Shown: piece after piece, positions 45,622 through 56,720 of the stretch | Layout of the letters: each line of letters opens with the position of its first letter | Numbering within the stretch: the first letter of the stretch is position 1 | Assembly: GCA_963971535.1 (NCBI GenBank) | Contig: OZ020593.1 | Location: forward strand, 13,017,689-13,081,688 | Source of the DNA: Notolepis coatsorum | Taxonomy: Eukaryota; Chordata; Actinopteri; Aulopiformes; Paralepididae | Length of the DNA stretch: 64,000 nucleotides | Direction: 5' to 3' | The notes under the pieces: generated by a model | Told to the model about the DNA's origin: nothing | Databases searched by the model: none | The model's input: the letters and a program-made list of their open reading frames with translations, nothing else | Program-made: the position numbers and the translations under genes

Positions 45622-46078
45622 TTGTGATGTCACTCACTCAGCGTAGTGCCCTTGCCCCCGTTCCCGCTGCTGTCCCTGTACCTTTACGCATACGCCTGGG
45701 TGAGTTTTGATTGTGATGTCACTCACTCAGCGTAGTGCCCTTGCCCCCGTTCCCGCTGCTGCCCCTGTACCTTTACGCATACGCCTGGGTGAGTTTTGAT
45801 TGTGATGTCACTCACTCAGCGTAATGCCCCCTGCCCTCGTTCCCGCTGCTGTTCCTGTACCATTACGCATACGCCTGGGTGAGTTTTGATTGTGATGTCA
45901 CTCATCCAGCGTATTGCCTCCTTTAGTTCTCACTTGGATATTATTTTGGACATTCCATCTCCCACTGTGTGTTTGTTCACACGAAGATAGTATTTACTTT
46001 GTTACTTTGTTTTTTGGACTGTTCTGCATCTGCTCTGTTTTTTCCCTTTGAATATTAACCCTCTCCTCTGTTCTGCAG
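45611..46078 (+). other. Candidate intron(s) within the LTR
   Basis: Four tandem units each carry CTGG|GTGAGT, a strong 5' splice consensus, with GT at 45,611, 45,700, 45,789 and 45,879. A single strong acceptor follows: CTCTCCTCTGTTCTGCAG ends at 46,078, with a branch-like ATATTAAC upstream. Introns of about 200, 290, 379 or 468 bp would result. The same set exists in the 3' LTR (offset 3,809). Consensus-based inference. Confidence 0.4.
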
Positions 46079-46490
46079 AGCGGCCCAGATGTGTTCCCAC
46101 CAGTCCCCAGTTCCTCCCTGTCCCCAGTCCGCCTCCGCGGGCCTCTGTTCCCTCTGTCACCAGAACCTGGCCCTTTGTTCCCCAGAACCTGTTCCCTAGT
46201 TCTCCTAGTCCCTAGTCCTCTATCCCTAGTTCTCCTAGTCCCTAGTCCTCTATCCCTAGCTCTCCTAGTCCCTAGTCCTCTGTCCCAAGGCGTTCCCTTA
46301 ACCTGTCCCAAGGCGTTCCCTTAACCTTCCCAAGGCGTTCCCTTAACCTTCCCTTAGGCGTTCCCTTATCCTTCCCATAGTGTTCCCTTTCCTGCCCGCC
46401 TCTTAAAGGCACTTTACCTTCCCCTCTTGTGTTATTCCAGTGTTTTGTGTTTTCTCCCTTAAAGGGACAGTGCCCTTTTTCCCTGTTCTA

Positions 46491-46496
46491 AATAAA
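46491..46496 (+). terminator. Polyadenylation signal AATAAA in LTR
   Basis: AATAAA about 70 bases before the LTR end, in the usual place for an R-region polyA signal. Repeated at 50,300-50,305 in the 3' LTR. Confidence 0.6.
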
Positions 46497-46566
46497 TATC
46501 TGTTTCTTGGCAAACCATCATACCTGTCTTGTGTTGTGCGATTGGGGTCGGTTACAAACCATAACA

Positions 46567-47708
46567 GTACGACCCCACCAAATCGACGACCCCAGCCAGC
46601 ACAGACGGTGTATGTTGAGTTTGCCTTTTTTTTCTTGTTCCCTCTAGTTCCCCTCTAGCTCCCCTGTTAGCCCAGTTTAGCTTCCTTGTTAGTCCTGTTT
46701 AGCTCCCCTGTTAGCCTGTTAGCTCCCCTGTTAGCCCTGTTGGCTTCCCTGTTAGCCCTGTTTTGACCCCCCTGCAGCTTGTTAGGCCTCTACTACCAGC
46801 ATGGCCCCTGTCTGCTAGCCTTGCCCCGGCTGCTAGCACAGCCTCTATGTTTATGCAGCCCTTGCTGCTGGCATAGGCCCTGTAGCTAGCCTTGCCCTGG
46901 CAGCTAACCCAGTCCCTCAGCAGAGCCCCAGTCTGCTAGCTTGGCCCCGGCTGCTAGCACAGCCTCTATGTTAATGCAGCCTTGCAGCTGGCATAGGCCC
47001 TGTAGCTAGCCAGGCCCAAGCAGCTAACCCGGTCCCTCTGCATGGCCTCCACTTTTTTGTGTAGAATCTCACACAGCTAGGACTGTCCTTCCAGCTAGCT
47101 TGTGCTCTCATGCTGGTCCAGCCCTGTCTGCCAGCCTAGCTCCGGCAGCTAGCGCAGCCTCTATGTTGATGTAGCAGTACAGCTAGCATAGGCCCTGTAG
47201 CTATCAGTGCCCTGGCAGCTACCCTTTCCCTCTGCTAGCCTGGCTCCGGCAGCTTGCGCAGCCTCTATGTTGATGTAGCAGTACAGCTAGCATAGGCCCT
47301 GTAGCTATCAGTGCCCTGGCAGCTAACCTTCCCTCTGCTAGCCCTTTCCCGGTGCTTCTATGGTTACCCCTTAGCTACCCTGCTCGCCCCTCAGTTCCTC
47401 TAGACCAGTTGCTCTAGACCAGTTCTCTAGACCCAGTTCCTCTAGACCAGTTCTCTAAACCAGTTCTCTAGACCAGTTCTCTTGCCCAGTTCGCTAGACT
47501 AGTTCTCTAGACCCAGTTCCTCTAGACCAGTTCCCCCAGTTGCCCCTCTGCTACCCTAGTTACCCCTCGGCGACCCTGTTTCTTTTGCTAGCCCCACTCT
47601 TGTGGTGGCTTCCCCTGCTGGCTTGGCCAGTACCTCTTGTTTTGCCCCCTGCCACTCTGTCTGTATTTGTTTTGGGTCGCCAGGTGGCTCCCGTTGAGGG
47701 GGGGGTAC
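46567..47708 (+). other. Internal region of LTR element, non-coding repeats
   Basis: 1,142 bp starting GTACGACCCCACCAAATCG. It is composed of CTGTTAGCTCCCCTGTTAGC repeats (46,660-46,760), ~100-120-bp units with GCAGCCTCTATGTT and CATAGGCCCTGTAGCTA (46,790-47,340), and CTCTAGACCAGTT repeats (47,395-47,535). No retroviral-type domain in any frame. Confidence 0.85.
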
Positions 47709-50375
47709 TGTGAGGTTTTGCCCGCTGCTCACCACCTTTTCTCTGTTTCTTTAAAGCCTACTGTTAGAAATTCCCTTCTCACTCACTCTCTCTAGCCCCC
47801 ACCCTCTCGTTCTTTACTCTCGTTTACTCTCAGTGGCCACACCTGGACTATTATCAATTACCTCTCGCACCTGTGGTGGCAGGCTAATTAGTTCCCCGGT
47901 GGGCTTTAAATACCAGGGCGCTTCCCCTCGTTTCGGCGTTGGGGTCGTGTTGTATTCATGCTGAGTCATATTCTCTAACATCTAGACTTTTTCGGGAAAT
48001 CCTCTGGTCTACCAATGCTGTAAGATGGATCTCTCCAGCCTTGAGATGTTTGCTCCAGCCTTCGTCTGCTGTCGCCGTAGCCTGTGGAGGAGACTGTTCT
48101 GCGCTCCCTGTAACTTCCACGGGAGGCACCTCAGCGTTCCACTGCAGACCCCAGCGCAGCTGTTCGTCCTGACGCACATCTAGACCAACGCGCATCTCCC
48201 GGACCCTCGTGCTTGGCACGCTCTCCAGTCACCAGCGCGCAACGCGCATCTTCAAGGGCTTTGGCCACCTGTCGCCGTTTGCCTGGAGGGAGACATTGTA
48301 CTGCGCTCTCTAATTCTCTACGGGAGGTATTCCAGTGTTCCACTCCAGACCAGCGCGCCAGATGCGCTCAAGCCTTCGCCACCTGCCGCCGTTTGCCTGG
48401 AGGGAGACACTGTACTGCGCTCTCTAATCCTCTATGGGAGGTATTCCAGTGTTCCACTTCAGACCTTCGAGCTTGGCACGCTCCTCCGTACCAGCGCACA
48501 GACGCGCATCTTCCAGACCTTCGAGCTTGGCACGCTCCTCCGTACCAGCGCACAGACGCGCATCTTCCAGACCTTCGAGCTTGGCACGCTCCTCCGTACC
48601 AGCGCACAGACGCGCATCTTCCAGACCTTCGAGCTTGGCACGCTCCTCCGTACCAGCGCACAGACGCGCATCTTCCAGACCTTCGAGCTTGGCACGCTCT
48701 CCAGACCTCAGCGCGCCGACGCGCATCTTCCAGACCTTCGTGCTTGGCACACTCCTCCTCGCAGACGCACCCCGATGCGTCTCCCTGTTCCGACGCGCAC
48801 ACCAAGGTGTGGCGCGCACTCTGTTCCTCGGCTCCGACAGTGGCTACCCGGTGGACGACATCCTCGCCACCGCCACTGTTCCAGCTCCCTGTTCCGACGC
48901 GCATACCAAGGTGTGGCGCGCACTCTGTTCCTCGGCTCCGACAGCGGCTACCCGGTGGACGATGCCCTCGTCACCGCCACTGTTCCAGCTCCCTGTTCCG
49001 ACGCGCACACCAAGGTGTGGCGCGCACTCTGTTCCTCGGCTCCGACAGTGGCTACCCGGTGGACGACATCCTCGCCACCGCCACTGTTCCAGCTCCCTGT
49101 TCCGACGCGCACACCAAGGTGTGGCGCGCACTCTGTTCCTCGGCTCCGACATCGGCTACCCGGTGGACGATGCCCTCGTCACCGCCACTGTTCCAGCACT
49201 CTGTTCCTCGGCTCCGACAGCGGCTACCCGGTGGACGATGCCCTCGTCACCGCCGTTGTTCCAGCACTCTGTTCCTCGGCTCCGACAGCGGCTACCCGGT
49301 GGACGACGCCCTCGCCACCGCCGCTGTCCCAGCGCTCTGTTCCTCGGCTCGGACAGCCAGCCACCCGGTGGCGATGCCCTCGCCCCGCTGCTGTCCCTTA
49401 CCTTTACGCATACGCCTGGGTGAGTTTTGATTGTGATGTCACTCACTCAGCGTAGTGCCCTTGCCCCCGTTCCCGCTGCTGTCCCTGTACCTTTACGCAT
49501 ACGCCTGGGTGAGTTTTGATTGTGATGTCACTCACTCAGCGTAGTGCCCTTGCCCCCGTTCCCGCTGCTGCCCCTGTACCTTTACGCATACGCCTGGGTG
49601 AGTTTTGATTGTGATGTCACTCACTCAGCGTAATGCCCCCTGCCCTCGTTCCCGCTGCTGTTCCTGTACCATTACGCATACGCCTGGGTGAGTTTTGATT
49701 GTGATGTCACTCATCCAGCGTATTGCCTCCTTTAGTTCTCACTTGGATATTATTTTGGACATTCCATCTCCCACTGTGTGTTTGTTCACACGAAGATAGT
49801 ATTTACTTTGTTACTTTGTTTTTTGGACTGTTCTGCATCTGCTCTGTTTTTTCTCTTTGAATATTAACCCTCTCCTCTGTTCTGCAGAGCGGCCCAGATG
49901 TGTTCCCACCAGTCCCCAGTTCCTCCCTGTCCCCAGTCCGCCTCCGCGGGCCTCTGTTCCCTCTGTCACCAGAACCTGGCCCTTTGTTCCCCAGAACCTG
50001 TTCCCTAGTTCTCCTAGTCCCTAGTCCTCTATCCCTAGTTCTCCTAGTCCCTAGTCCTCTATCCCTAGCTCTCCTAGTCCCTAGTCCTCTGTCCCAAGGC
50101 GTTCCCTTAACCTGTCCCAAGGCGTTCCTTTAACCTTCCCAAGGCGTTCCCTTAACCTTCCCTTAGGCGTTCCCTTATCCTTCCCATAGTGTTCCCTTTC
50201 CTGCCCGCCTCTTAAAGGCACTTTACCTTCCCCTCTTGTGTTATTCCAGTGTTTTGTGTTTTCTCCCTTAAAGGGACAGTGCCCTTTTTCCCTGTTCTAA
50301 ATAAATATCTGTTTCTTGGCAAACCATCATACCTGTCTTGTGTTGTGCGATTGGGGTCGGTTACAAACCATAACA
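47709..50375 (+). repeat. 3' LTR (2,667 bp)
   Basis: Identical in layout and length to the 5' LTR with about four substitutions; followed by the ATACT target duplication. Confidence 0.95.
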
Positions 50376-50640
50376 ATACTCAACACTGTCTCATCAGAAA
50401 ACATAAATAAAGTACTAATCACCCACAGGAAAAAAGGTACATAATTTGCGTTATGTTATAGCCATAAGTAATATATTTACTTATTGTAAAAATACAATAT
50501 TTCCATTGAAATGCAGTGGAGTAAAAGGTACAAAGTTCCATCAAATCTAAATACTCAAGTCAAGTACTGTATATACTGTGGTAATACCAGTGGTAGAATA
50601 AGTACAGTGGCATGTGGCTCAGTTATTCTGCTCTGATTAA
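50376..50640. mobile_element. hAT-like sequence flanking the LTR element
   Basis: Contains AAATGCAGTGGAGTAAAAGG, TACTCAAGTCAAGTACTG and a second hAT-type start CAGTGGTAGAATAAGTACAG at 50,589. Likely remnants of the element begun at 43,696, possibly with a second copy. Confidence 0.55.
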
Positions 50641-51582
50641 CACATTGGGCGCCAAGGACGAAAAAAGTCGGGTTATCTCGCCAGTGGTTGAGCGCCAATC
50701 ACGAGAAAAGTCGGGTTTTAATCGTTATTTATTTTATTCGCTATATCCATTCATAATTCATCCATCCAGCCTGATGTCATCATTGGGAATGGCTCTGAGA
50801 TCGCAAAAACTGCCAATACCGCCACCTAACGCCTTGCGGCCGGTATTGCACATCATTGGAATCCCTCTGTGTTGGGCTGTGCATCGATCTAAGAAGTCCG
50901 GTCCTGGTTTTCCTTCTTGGGCATGGGGAGCGGTTATAACACACAGTTTGGGGACACTGTGCACCGTGGATTCATGTGTTTTGGTTGATAAACGCTGGAA
51001 AGACGACCGCGATCAATATTTGGAATGGCGATCAGGAATTGGATTATTCTTTTTGCAGTACATCAGATATGAGGTAAGGACTCTATGTTACCAATCTTGG
51101 GTTGATCCGATGTTTTTTTCGTAACGATCACAACGTGTGTGTGTGTGCATGCCGTTGGCTGCGACCAAAGCACGGAGGGGCGACTTTTCCTCCCCCGCTA
51201 TCGTGCATGCATGATGAAACATAATACCGATAATCTAGCATTTATTTCAGAATGATTCATAAATCAAGCGACAAATGGCACGATTTCTAAGGAAATGCAT
51301 TGAAGCGCCGTTTGCTGGAGTTTATTGGGATTCGACAGGATCACTTTAAAACTATACTCATATTCACCACGGTATAAAACGGAAATGTATGTATGAAAAA
51401 ATTATCTGTTTTTTGCATATTGACCGGAAGAAACTCACTGACAATCGACGTGTTTATTAGATCCATATAGCTATAATATTTTATATAGTTTTTAGCCCTG
51501 CAAACACCGCACCCACCCCTATTCTTTAAAGCGCTGGCCTTCTTACCACAAGGTAAACAGCGACCTCTAGGCGCTCAAAGTG
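50641..51582. mobile_element. piggyBac-type element (942 bp)
   Basis: Ends CACATTGGGCGCC and GGCGCTCAAAGTG (two mismatches in the inverted repeat), flanked by TTAA at 50,637-50,640 and 51,583-51,586. A 170-codon frame that starts upstream and crosses the left end has no DDE-type motif. The right ~150 bp (GACCGGAAGAAACTCACTGA, TTATTAGATCCATA) recur at 59,150-59,290. Non-autonomous. Confidence 0.8.
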
Positions 51583-51586
51583 TTAA

Positions 51587-51887
51587 AGGTTATGTTAAAG
51601 TGGTATGTGGTCCAGTTATGCTTCTCTGATTACGTCCTCTTGAAGTCGACAGGCTTCAAATGTGAAGGTATATAATTCTCATACATTTTGCCATGTTTTC
51701 TATGCAACATCTTTTTCTTCAAAGTAACTAGTAGTAACTGATGGGTTCAGATAAATGTAGTGGATTAAAAAGTACAATATTTCCTTTGAAATGTAGTGGA
51801 GTAAAAATATAAAGTTCCCTAAAATTAAAATACTTGCGTAAGGTCCCTTGAGTTTGCTCTGAACAGGGTAAATCTGCATTTTGCTAT
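51587..51887. mobile_element. hAT-like sequence, continuation
   Basis: Contains GTAGTGGATTAAAAAGTAC and AAATGTAGTGGAGTAAAAAT. The first ~40 bases (GTGGTATGTGGTCCAGTTAT) resemble sequence just left of the piggyBac-type element (50,608-50,638). Confidence 0.5.
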
Positions 51888-52163
51888 GACGTCCCTCTAG
51901 CTCATGGAATGAACTCCAACAGTCCTTAAGGCTTGCGATTCTCGCCTCCGTTTCAGAATTTAAAACCTTGACCTACAACCTTTGTCAATCAAGTTGTACT
52001 TGTTTTAGTTGATTTATTATCTTTACTTTTGCCTCGCCTTGTTGCCTTATTGTCATGATTTTATATGCCGTTTGGCTTATTTCTGTATGTACACTCGACG
52101 TGACTGTAAACGAGGGAAACAACAATTGCCTTTCGAGTTTAAATAAAGGTTTGAAATAAAATG
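51888..52163 (+). mobile_element. LINE relic (family D), ORF2 end and 3' UTR
   Basis: Frame at ~51,902 gives SWNELQQSLRLAILASVSEF, the usual C-terminal end of this LINE family. The 3' UTR includes GTACACTCGACGTGACTGTAA and ends TTTAAATAAAGGTTTGAAAT. Confidence 0.75.
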
Positions 52164-52440
52164 AAGTAGAATAGAATAGAAAACTTTATTTCCATTTCAA
52201 CACATGGTTGATTGGGATTTGTCTTGGTGCCAGCACATACAGTACAGACATTATAAAAACATACAATATAAAAACACAAGAATACATGCAATACAATCCC
52301 CACAATAAAAGTTTTACACAAACAATTAAAAAGAAAAAATGCTACAGTACCTAAAATAAATTGCTCAGTGTTCCAGTTTAAAGTGCATATTGCCTTAAAG
52401 TGCATGTCGGCTGGTGCTAGCCCTTGTGGTGCAAAGTGCC
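52164..52440 (-). mobile_element. LINE 3' end (Rex1-like)
   Basis: (GAATA)n tail then AAAACTTTATTTCCATTTC and CTTGGTGCCAGCACATACAG. Opposite orientation to the preceding LINE, tail to tail. Confidence 0.5.
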
Positions 52441-52487
52441 TGTACATTTGTACTTGAGTACAAATACTTAGTTACTTTCCACCACTG
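52441..52487. mobile_element. hAT-like right end
   Basis: TACTTGAGTACAAATACTTA then GTTACTTTCCACCACTG, the complement of a CAGTGGTGGAAAGT terminus. Confidence 0.6.
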
Positions 52488-52914
52488 GGTAATAATACAT
52501 ACATGCCCCCCCCCCCCCCTGTCACTCACTCTCTCTGTTTGTTTAAAGAGTTTGGCTCAGGTGCGAGGCTTTTCCAGCCATGCCTGCAGTGTCGAGGGTG
52601 GATGACTCAATTTAAATCCAAAGGCAAACACACAAATCAAAGCCAGCTGAGCTCGGCAAATATCACAGTTCATCCTGAGACGCTTCCCCCATTGTGAGAG
52701 CAAATCTGCGGGCATTAGCTCCGTGGTAAGAGCTTTGCGCACAAAGGGCCGACTGGAACTAACACAGGCAACGAGGGGAATTAGATGTTTAAAGAAAAAA
52801 GAAAGAAAGGGAAAGTGAGAGGGGAAAAAAGAAAGAACTAATGTGAGGAGGAAGCATTCTGTCTTGACAATAGGACAGACGCTTCAACATTAAAGGAGCT
52901 GTAAGTGGTTCATT
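52488..52914. other. Unassigned interval
   Basis: C run at 52,506-52,519. No gene seen. Confidence 0.4.
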
Positions 52915-53110
52915 TACATTTAGTCATTTAGTCATTTAGCTGACGCTTTTATCCAAAGCGACTTACAAGTTCTGTACGACAAGTCAGCAGGAAGGGTACG
53001 ACTCTATCAGCTGAGTAACAATGTTCATCAAAGTGTTCAGACTTGAGTGCTGCAGTGTTGAGTGTATGTTAGTATATTAGGAAGAGTGCATGACAATAAG
53101 GTTATTATTT
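52915..53110 (-). mobile_element. LINE 3' end, repeat B
   Basis: CATTTACATTTAGTCATTTAG, CTTTTATCCAAAGCGACTTA and CTATCAGCTGAGTAACAATG. Complement of the tail at 967-1,100. Confidence 0.75.
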
Positions 53111-53234
53111 TTTTATTTTATTTTCTCATTTCAGATATGAAATGAAATAAATTTAGTTCATATTCCATTTTATTTTATTCTACCTTTTCTATTTTATTAT
53201 CTGTCCGTTATTGTCTGTCGCACCGAAAACGACG

Positions 53235-53560
53235 ATACATTTCCTGGTATCCCTTCCCACTTTATCCAATCAGGAGGGAGAACTCCACACAATGGTCTGA
53301 CAAAAATAAGAAATAAAAACTAGTTTTTTAGGAAATATGTGCTTGAAACAAGTAAAATAAGCTACCAGTGCAGTAAGCAAATCTGGCGTGGCAAGATTTC
53401 ATGAAATAAATATCTAGGTTCTCTCTCCTGATTGGATAAAGTGGGAAGGGATACCAGGAAATGTATTTTGTGTTTACTGCAGAGCAGGAGGGACTGGGAG
53501 ACCCATGTTACTGACCAAACACACTATATCAGTGATGGCTGTCAGAATGTAGAGCTATTT
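53235..53560. mobile_element. Element H, copy 3 (unexpanded, one 69-bp unit)
   Basis: TGGTATCCCTTCCCACTTTA with its inverse at ~53,418-53,458, then a single unit (GAGGGACTGGGAGACCC, TATATCAGTGATGGCTGT) and the GTAGAGCTATTT end. Shows the pre-expansion layout of copies 1 and 2. Confidence 0.8.
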
Positions 53561-54355
53561 AACACACATTTTAATAGATGTTACAGAAAGATGACTTCAG
53601 CCTGTCTACAGGAAATAGGGCGCCCGTATAATCTTTCTCCTGTGTCATGTGCAAGTCTCCAACACCTCAATCTCAGTCGAATGTCTACGCCATCTGTCTC
53701 TGTGTCCTGCTGCATGAGAGCGCTCTCTCTCTCTCCCTCCTTTCTTTCTCTTTCTCTCCTTTCTCTTTATTTCTCTCACTCTCTCTCTGTCTGTTCTCTC
53801 ACCCTCTCTCTCTCTTTCTCTCTGTCCGTTCTCTCACCCTCTCTGTCCGTTCTCTCTCTTTATCTCTGTTCGTTTTCTCACTCTCTCTGTCCATTATTTC
53901 TCCCTCTCTCTCTTTCTCTCTCTCTTTCTCTGCGTTTCTCTCTCTCCGTTCTCTCACTCTCTCCTTTCTCTCTCTCTCACCGTCTGTTCTCTCTCTCTCT
54001 CTGTTCTCTCACTCTCTCCTTTCTCTCTCTCTCTGTCTCTCTCTGTCCGTTCTCTCACTCTCTGTCCGTTCTCTCTCTTTCTCTGTCCATTATTTCTCCC
54101 TCTCTGTCCTCTCTCTCTCTCTTTCTCTGTGTTCTCTCTCTCTCCCTCTCTCTCTCCCTCTCTCATCTGGATCTCATTTCCACCACTCAGTCGGCAGGAA
54201 TGTGGCCATGTTTTTAAAGATGAGTTATTAGCCCATTAATACATACTTTAACCAACACTGTTTTAAGTGGGCCAAAGTGGAAAGACTCACACTGCTGTTT
54301 TTAAAACCACAACCAAAGCGCGTCTGGGCTATTAATAAGGAGTATTGTAATGTAA
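53561..54355. repeat. Interval dominated by CT-rich low-complexity sequence
   Basis: 53,708-54,170 is CTCT/CTTT with repeated TCTGTCCGTTCTCTCAC. The long Ser/Leu frames over it are artefacts. Flanks unassigned. Confidence 0.85.
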
Positions 54356-54356
54356 G

Positions 54357-54444
<88 letters not shown>

Positions 54445-54445
54445 G
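54356..54445. repeat. (TTG)n trinucleotide microsatellite, ~30 repeats
   Basis: Perfect GTT/TTG run. Reads poly-Leu or poly-Asn in translation. Confidence 0.98.
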
Positions 54446-55995
54446 AATAGGATACATGTTTTACTTTGTATGATGGTATGTGTAACTGAGGGGTACAATT
54501 CCCTGACTGTATTGTTAGATATGATATTTAATACCACTACCTCATGTACTTTAACTTCTGGCCACCCAGTACAAGATATAAGTATGATGAACACTTTCCC
54601 ACCTGATGAAACGAACCAACACAAATGTACCAAATCGAAGGTTTAATACAGCAAAGGGTGTATACAACGATCACTTAATTACATTTATGATTTGAAATAT
54701 GGAATATGCACTTTTATGGCAAATGAGTATTCGTAGGTAAATCAACATTGAATGTCCAATCTCTGGTTGCGCAGGGAGTAAGTATACAACCTGGAATATT
54801 TAGGAAAACGATAGCGATGGTACTTAAATGATTATAGCTGGATACACTAAGGGGGGGGGGGGGGGGGTCCCGCTGGTTGTAAGACAGTAGGAGGGGGGGG
54901 TTAGAGAAGCCGCTGGCGGTATCCCATCTGGCCGACGGTGTCTTGGGAGAATCCAAAGTCTTGGACACGGTGCCCACAGAACCTCGGGCCGCAGACGAAT
55001 ACAGCTGGACCCTCTGTGGAACGGTATCTGCCGGTCCACAACGGAGAGACGTGAGGCGACCTCACGTGTAGAGCGCCGTCTCACCTGGAGTCCTCTCCGG
55101 GGGGTAATTCCAACACTCAGCAGTGTTGGCCTTTATCCATGGAATAATCAAAGCACACAAAGCATAATCCAAGCCGTGGAAGGCTCGCCGTCGTCTGGGT
55201 AGAGTAATCCAATATACAGGTCCAATCGCTCTTGGCCCGGAGCTCCTCGGATGCAATCACCACTAGGGGTCTGACCAGCCTGGTTAAGCGTCCAGATAAC
55301 GTCAGGAACGATGGGGGTACTGATAACTGTAGAACTCTAAACGAACGATGCACCATACATAAAATAGACTATTATTAGCTTAATAGAATACGTCCAACTC
55401 GACGGTATGGTGCCAAACTATGACCATTCAACTATTAATCTACACGATATCTCAATGCCTATTCTGGGCCAAGTAGGCCTTACTACACCGCACGTGCGTC
55501 GTGGGGAGGCTTTTGCGTCTGTCACTCTGTTGGAGGGTAAAGAACTGGACTAAAAGAAAGTTCTACTTTACTGGCGCCATATATATATGCGCTATGAACA
55601 AATAGTACCATTCGTATTTCGCCCGACATATTACTGCGTGGAACCGGGGGTTTGCCTCGACATGTTAGGCGGCACGATTGAACTTGGACCTAGGGGTATG
55701 GCAACCTGGCGCCAGGTTCTCGTCCAATGGTAGAATGAAACTATTATGGGCTGTTTAGTAGAAACGGGGATATTCAATGCATATTGTACAAGGAATATAC
55801 AGGGGATATCAAACGATATACAAATACAATTAAATATATATATATAAATAAATATACATATTCGGTTTAATCTGATCCTTCACAACAGTATGGGTCTTTT
55901 CTTTTTAACAAATAAAAATGTAATTGTTACACACAAATATCTACAAATATATAAAAAAGTGTACATTTATATTCACAGCATTATATATATCCATA
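54446..55995. other. Unassigned 1.5-kb interval
   Basis: Single copy in this window, with a G run at 54,850-54,868. No recognisable domain in any frame, no terminal repeats found. Could be an unrecognised LTR or UTR. Confidence 0.35.
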
Positions 55996-55999
55996 TAAA

Positions 56000-56258
56000 T
56001 GGTAAATGGCTGCATTTATATAGCGCTTTACCCAAAGCGCTTTACAATTTGTTCCTCACATTTTACCCATTCACTCACACATTCACACACCGACGGCGGA
56101 GGCAACCATGCAAGGTGCCAACCTGATCATCGGGAGCAATTAGAGGTTAAGTGTCTTGCTCAAGGACACATCGACATGCTGCCCGGGAGGAGCAGGAATC
56201 GAACCGGGAACCTCCGGATTGCCAGATGACTGCTCTACCTTCCGAGCCACTGTGACCC
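56000..56258 (-). mobile_element. SINE family S2, full-length copy
   Basis: On the minus strand: CAGTGGCTCGGAAGGTAGAG head, GGAGGTTCCCGGTTCGATTC (good B box), CTTGAGCAAGACACTTAACC, and 3' end GCGCTATATAAATGCAGCC. Confidence 0.9.
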
Positions 56259-56720
56259 CAGTCTGTCTGAATATACCTGCATATAAATATCTGTAGATAC
56301 TATATCTGTACATATCCCTTACCTACTCTTACTAGTTACGCTGCTGGTCAGTATGACTTACTACCATAGTGTCTTTATACCTGTATATCACTGTACATAT
56401 TAATACTACAACTCTGTACATACATCTGATTATCACTATTACTCAGTAGTACTAATCTATATATTTGATACCATGATGGAATCAAGAATCAAGAGGTTTA
56501 TTTGTCACATACATACCAGGGCATACAGTGAAATGCGGGTGGTCATGCCCGCATTGATTGTGCAAAATACAATAATAAAATAATCACCTGTACATTGTAT
56601 ATTACTGTTGCATTTTACTGTTACATTTGTACTCTGGTTGGATGCCAAACTTCTTTCCATTGTACTGTATTTGTGCTGTATGATGACAATGAATTTGAAT
56701 CTAATCTAAACTAAACAAAT
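56259..56720 (+). repeat. Dispersed repeat A, interrupted copy
   Basis: TGTACATATCCCTTACCTAC through ACTCAGTAGTACTAATCTA, then an inserted LINE-tail-like block (AAGAGGTTTATTTGTCACAT, ~56,468-56,575). Then the TGCATTTTACTG ... GATGACAATGAATTTG end with TCTAA repeats. Confidence 0.75.

Larger units (their letters stand above)
43900..46566 (+). repeat. 5' LTR (2,667 bp)
   Basis: Contains, in order: a TATA-like TTTAAATA at 44,096-44,103; a 54-bp array (AGACCTTCGAGCTTGGCACG units, ~44,653-44,880); a 104-bp array (from 44,972, TGTTCCGACGCGCACACC and GGCTACCCGGTGGACGA units); four ~89-bp units (TACGCCTGGGTGAGTTTTG, ~45,590-45,910); a splice-acceptor-like site at 46,078; CCTAGTCC-type repeats; and AATAAA at 46,491-46,496. 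Confidence 0.93.
43900..50375 (+). mobile_element. Complete non-autonomous LTR retrotransposon (Ty3/gypsy-like ends), 6,476 bp
   Basis: Two direct repeats of 2,667 bp (43,900-46,566 and 47,709-50,375; constant offset 3,809) begin TGTGAGG and end ATAACA (5'-TG...CA-3'). A 5-bp target duplication ATACT lies at 43,895-43,899 and 50,376-50,380. A purine tract GAGGGGGGGG (47,696-47,705) precedes the 3' LTR. I noticed only four differences between the LTRs (44,626/48,435; 45,343/49,152; 46,045/49,854; 46,320/50,129) and no indels, so insertion is recent. The 1,142-bp interior encodes no gag, protease, RT, RNase H or integrase, so movement must have used proteins from a related element. The primer-binding site is not clear. 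It inserted in or beside hAT-derived sequence. Confidence 0.95.

Noticed and set aside
44404-49455. 405-, 324/329- and 226-codon frames in the LTRs as genes
   Set aside because: Phase shifts every 104-bp unit and all three frames are open; identity between the two LTRs reflects age, not selection. Kept only as a low-confidence feature because of the adjacent splice signals.
50612-51124. 170-codon frame over the 942-bp TTAA element as transposase
   Set aside because: It begins upstream of the element, crosses its boundary, and shows no DDD-type motifs.
43696-52487. A single 8.8-kb hAT element hosting everything between its two ends
   Set aside because: Inverted ends match, but the flanking 8-mers (GCCATTTA versus GGTAATAA) do not, and another hAT-type start lies at 50,589; kept as separate remnants.
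53708-54231. Long Ser/Leu-rich frames (261 and 194 codons)
   Set aside because: CT-rich low-complexity DNA translated; no protein domain.
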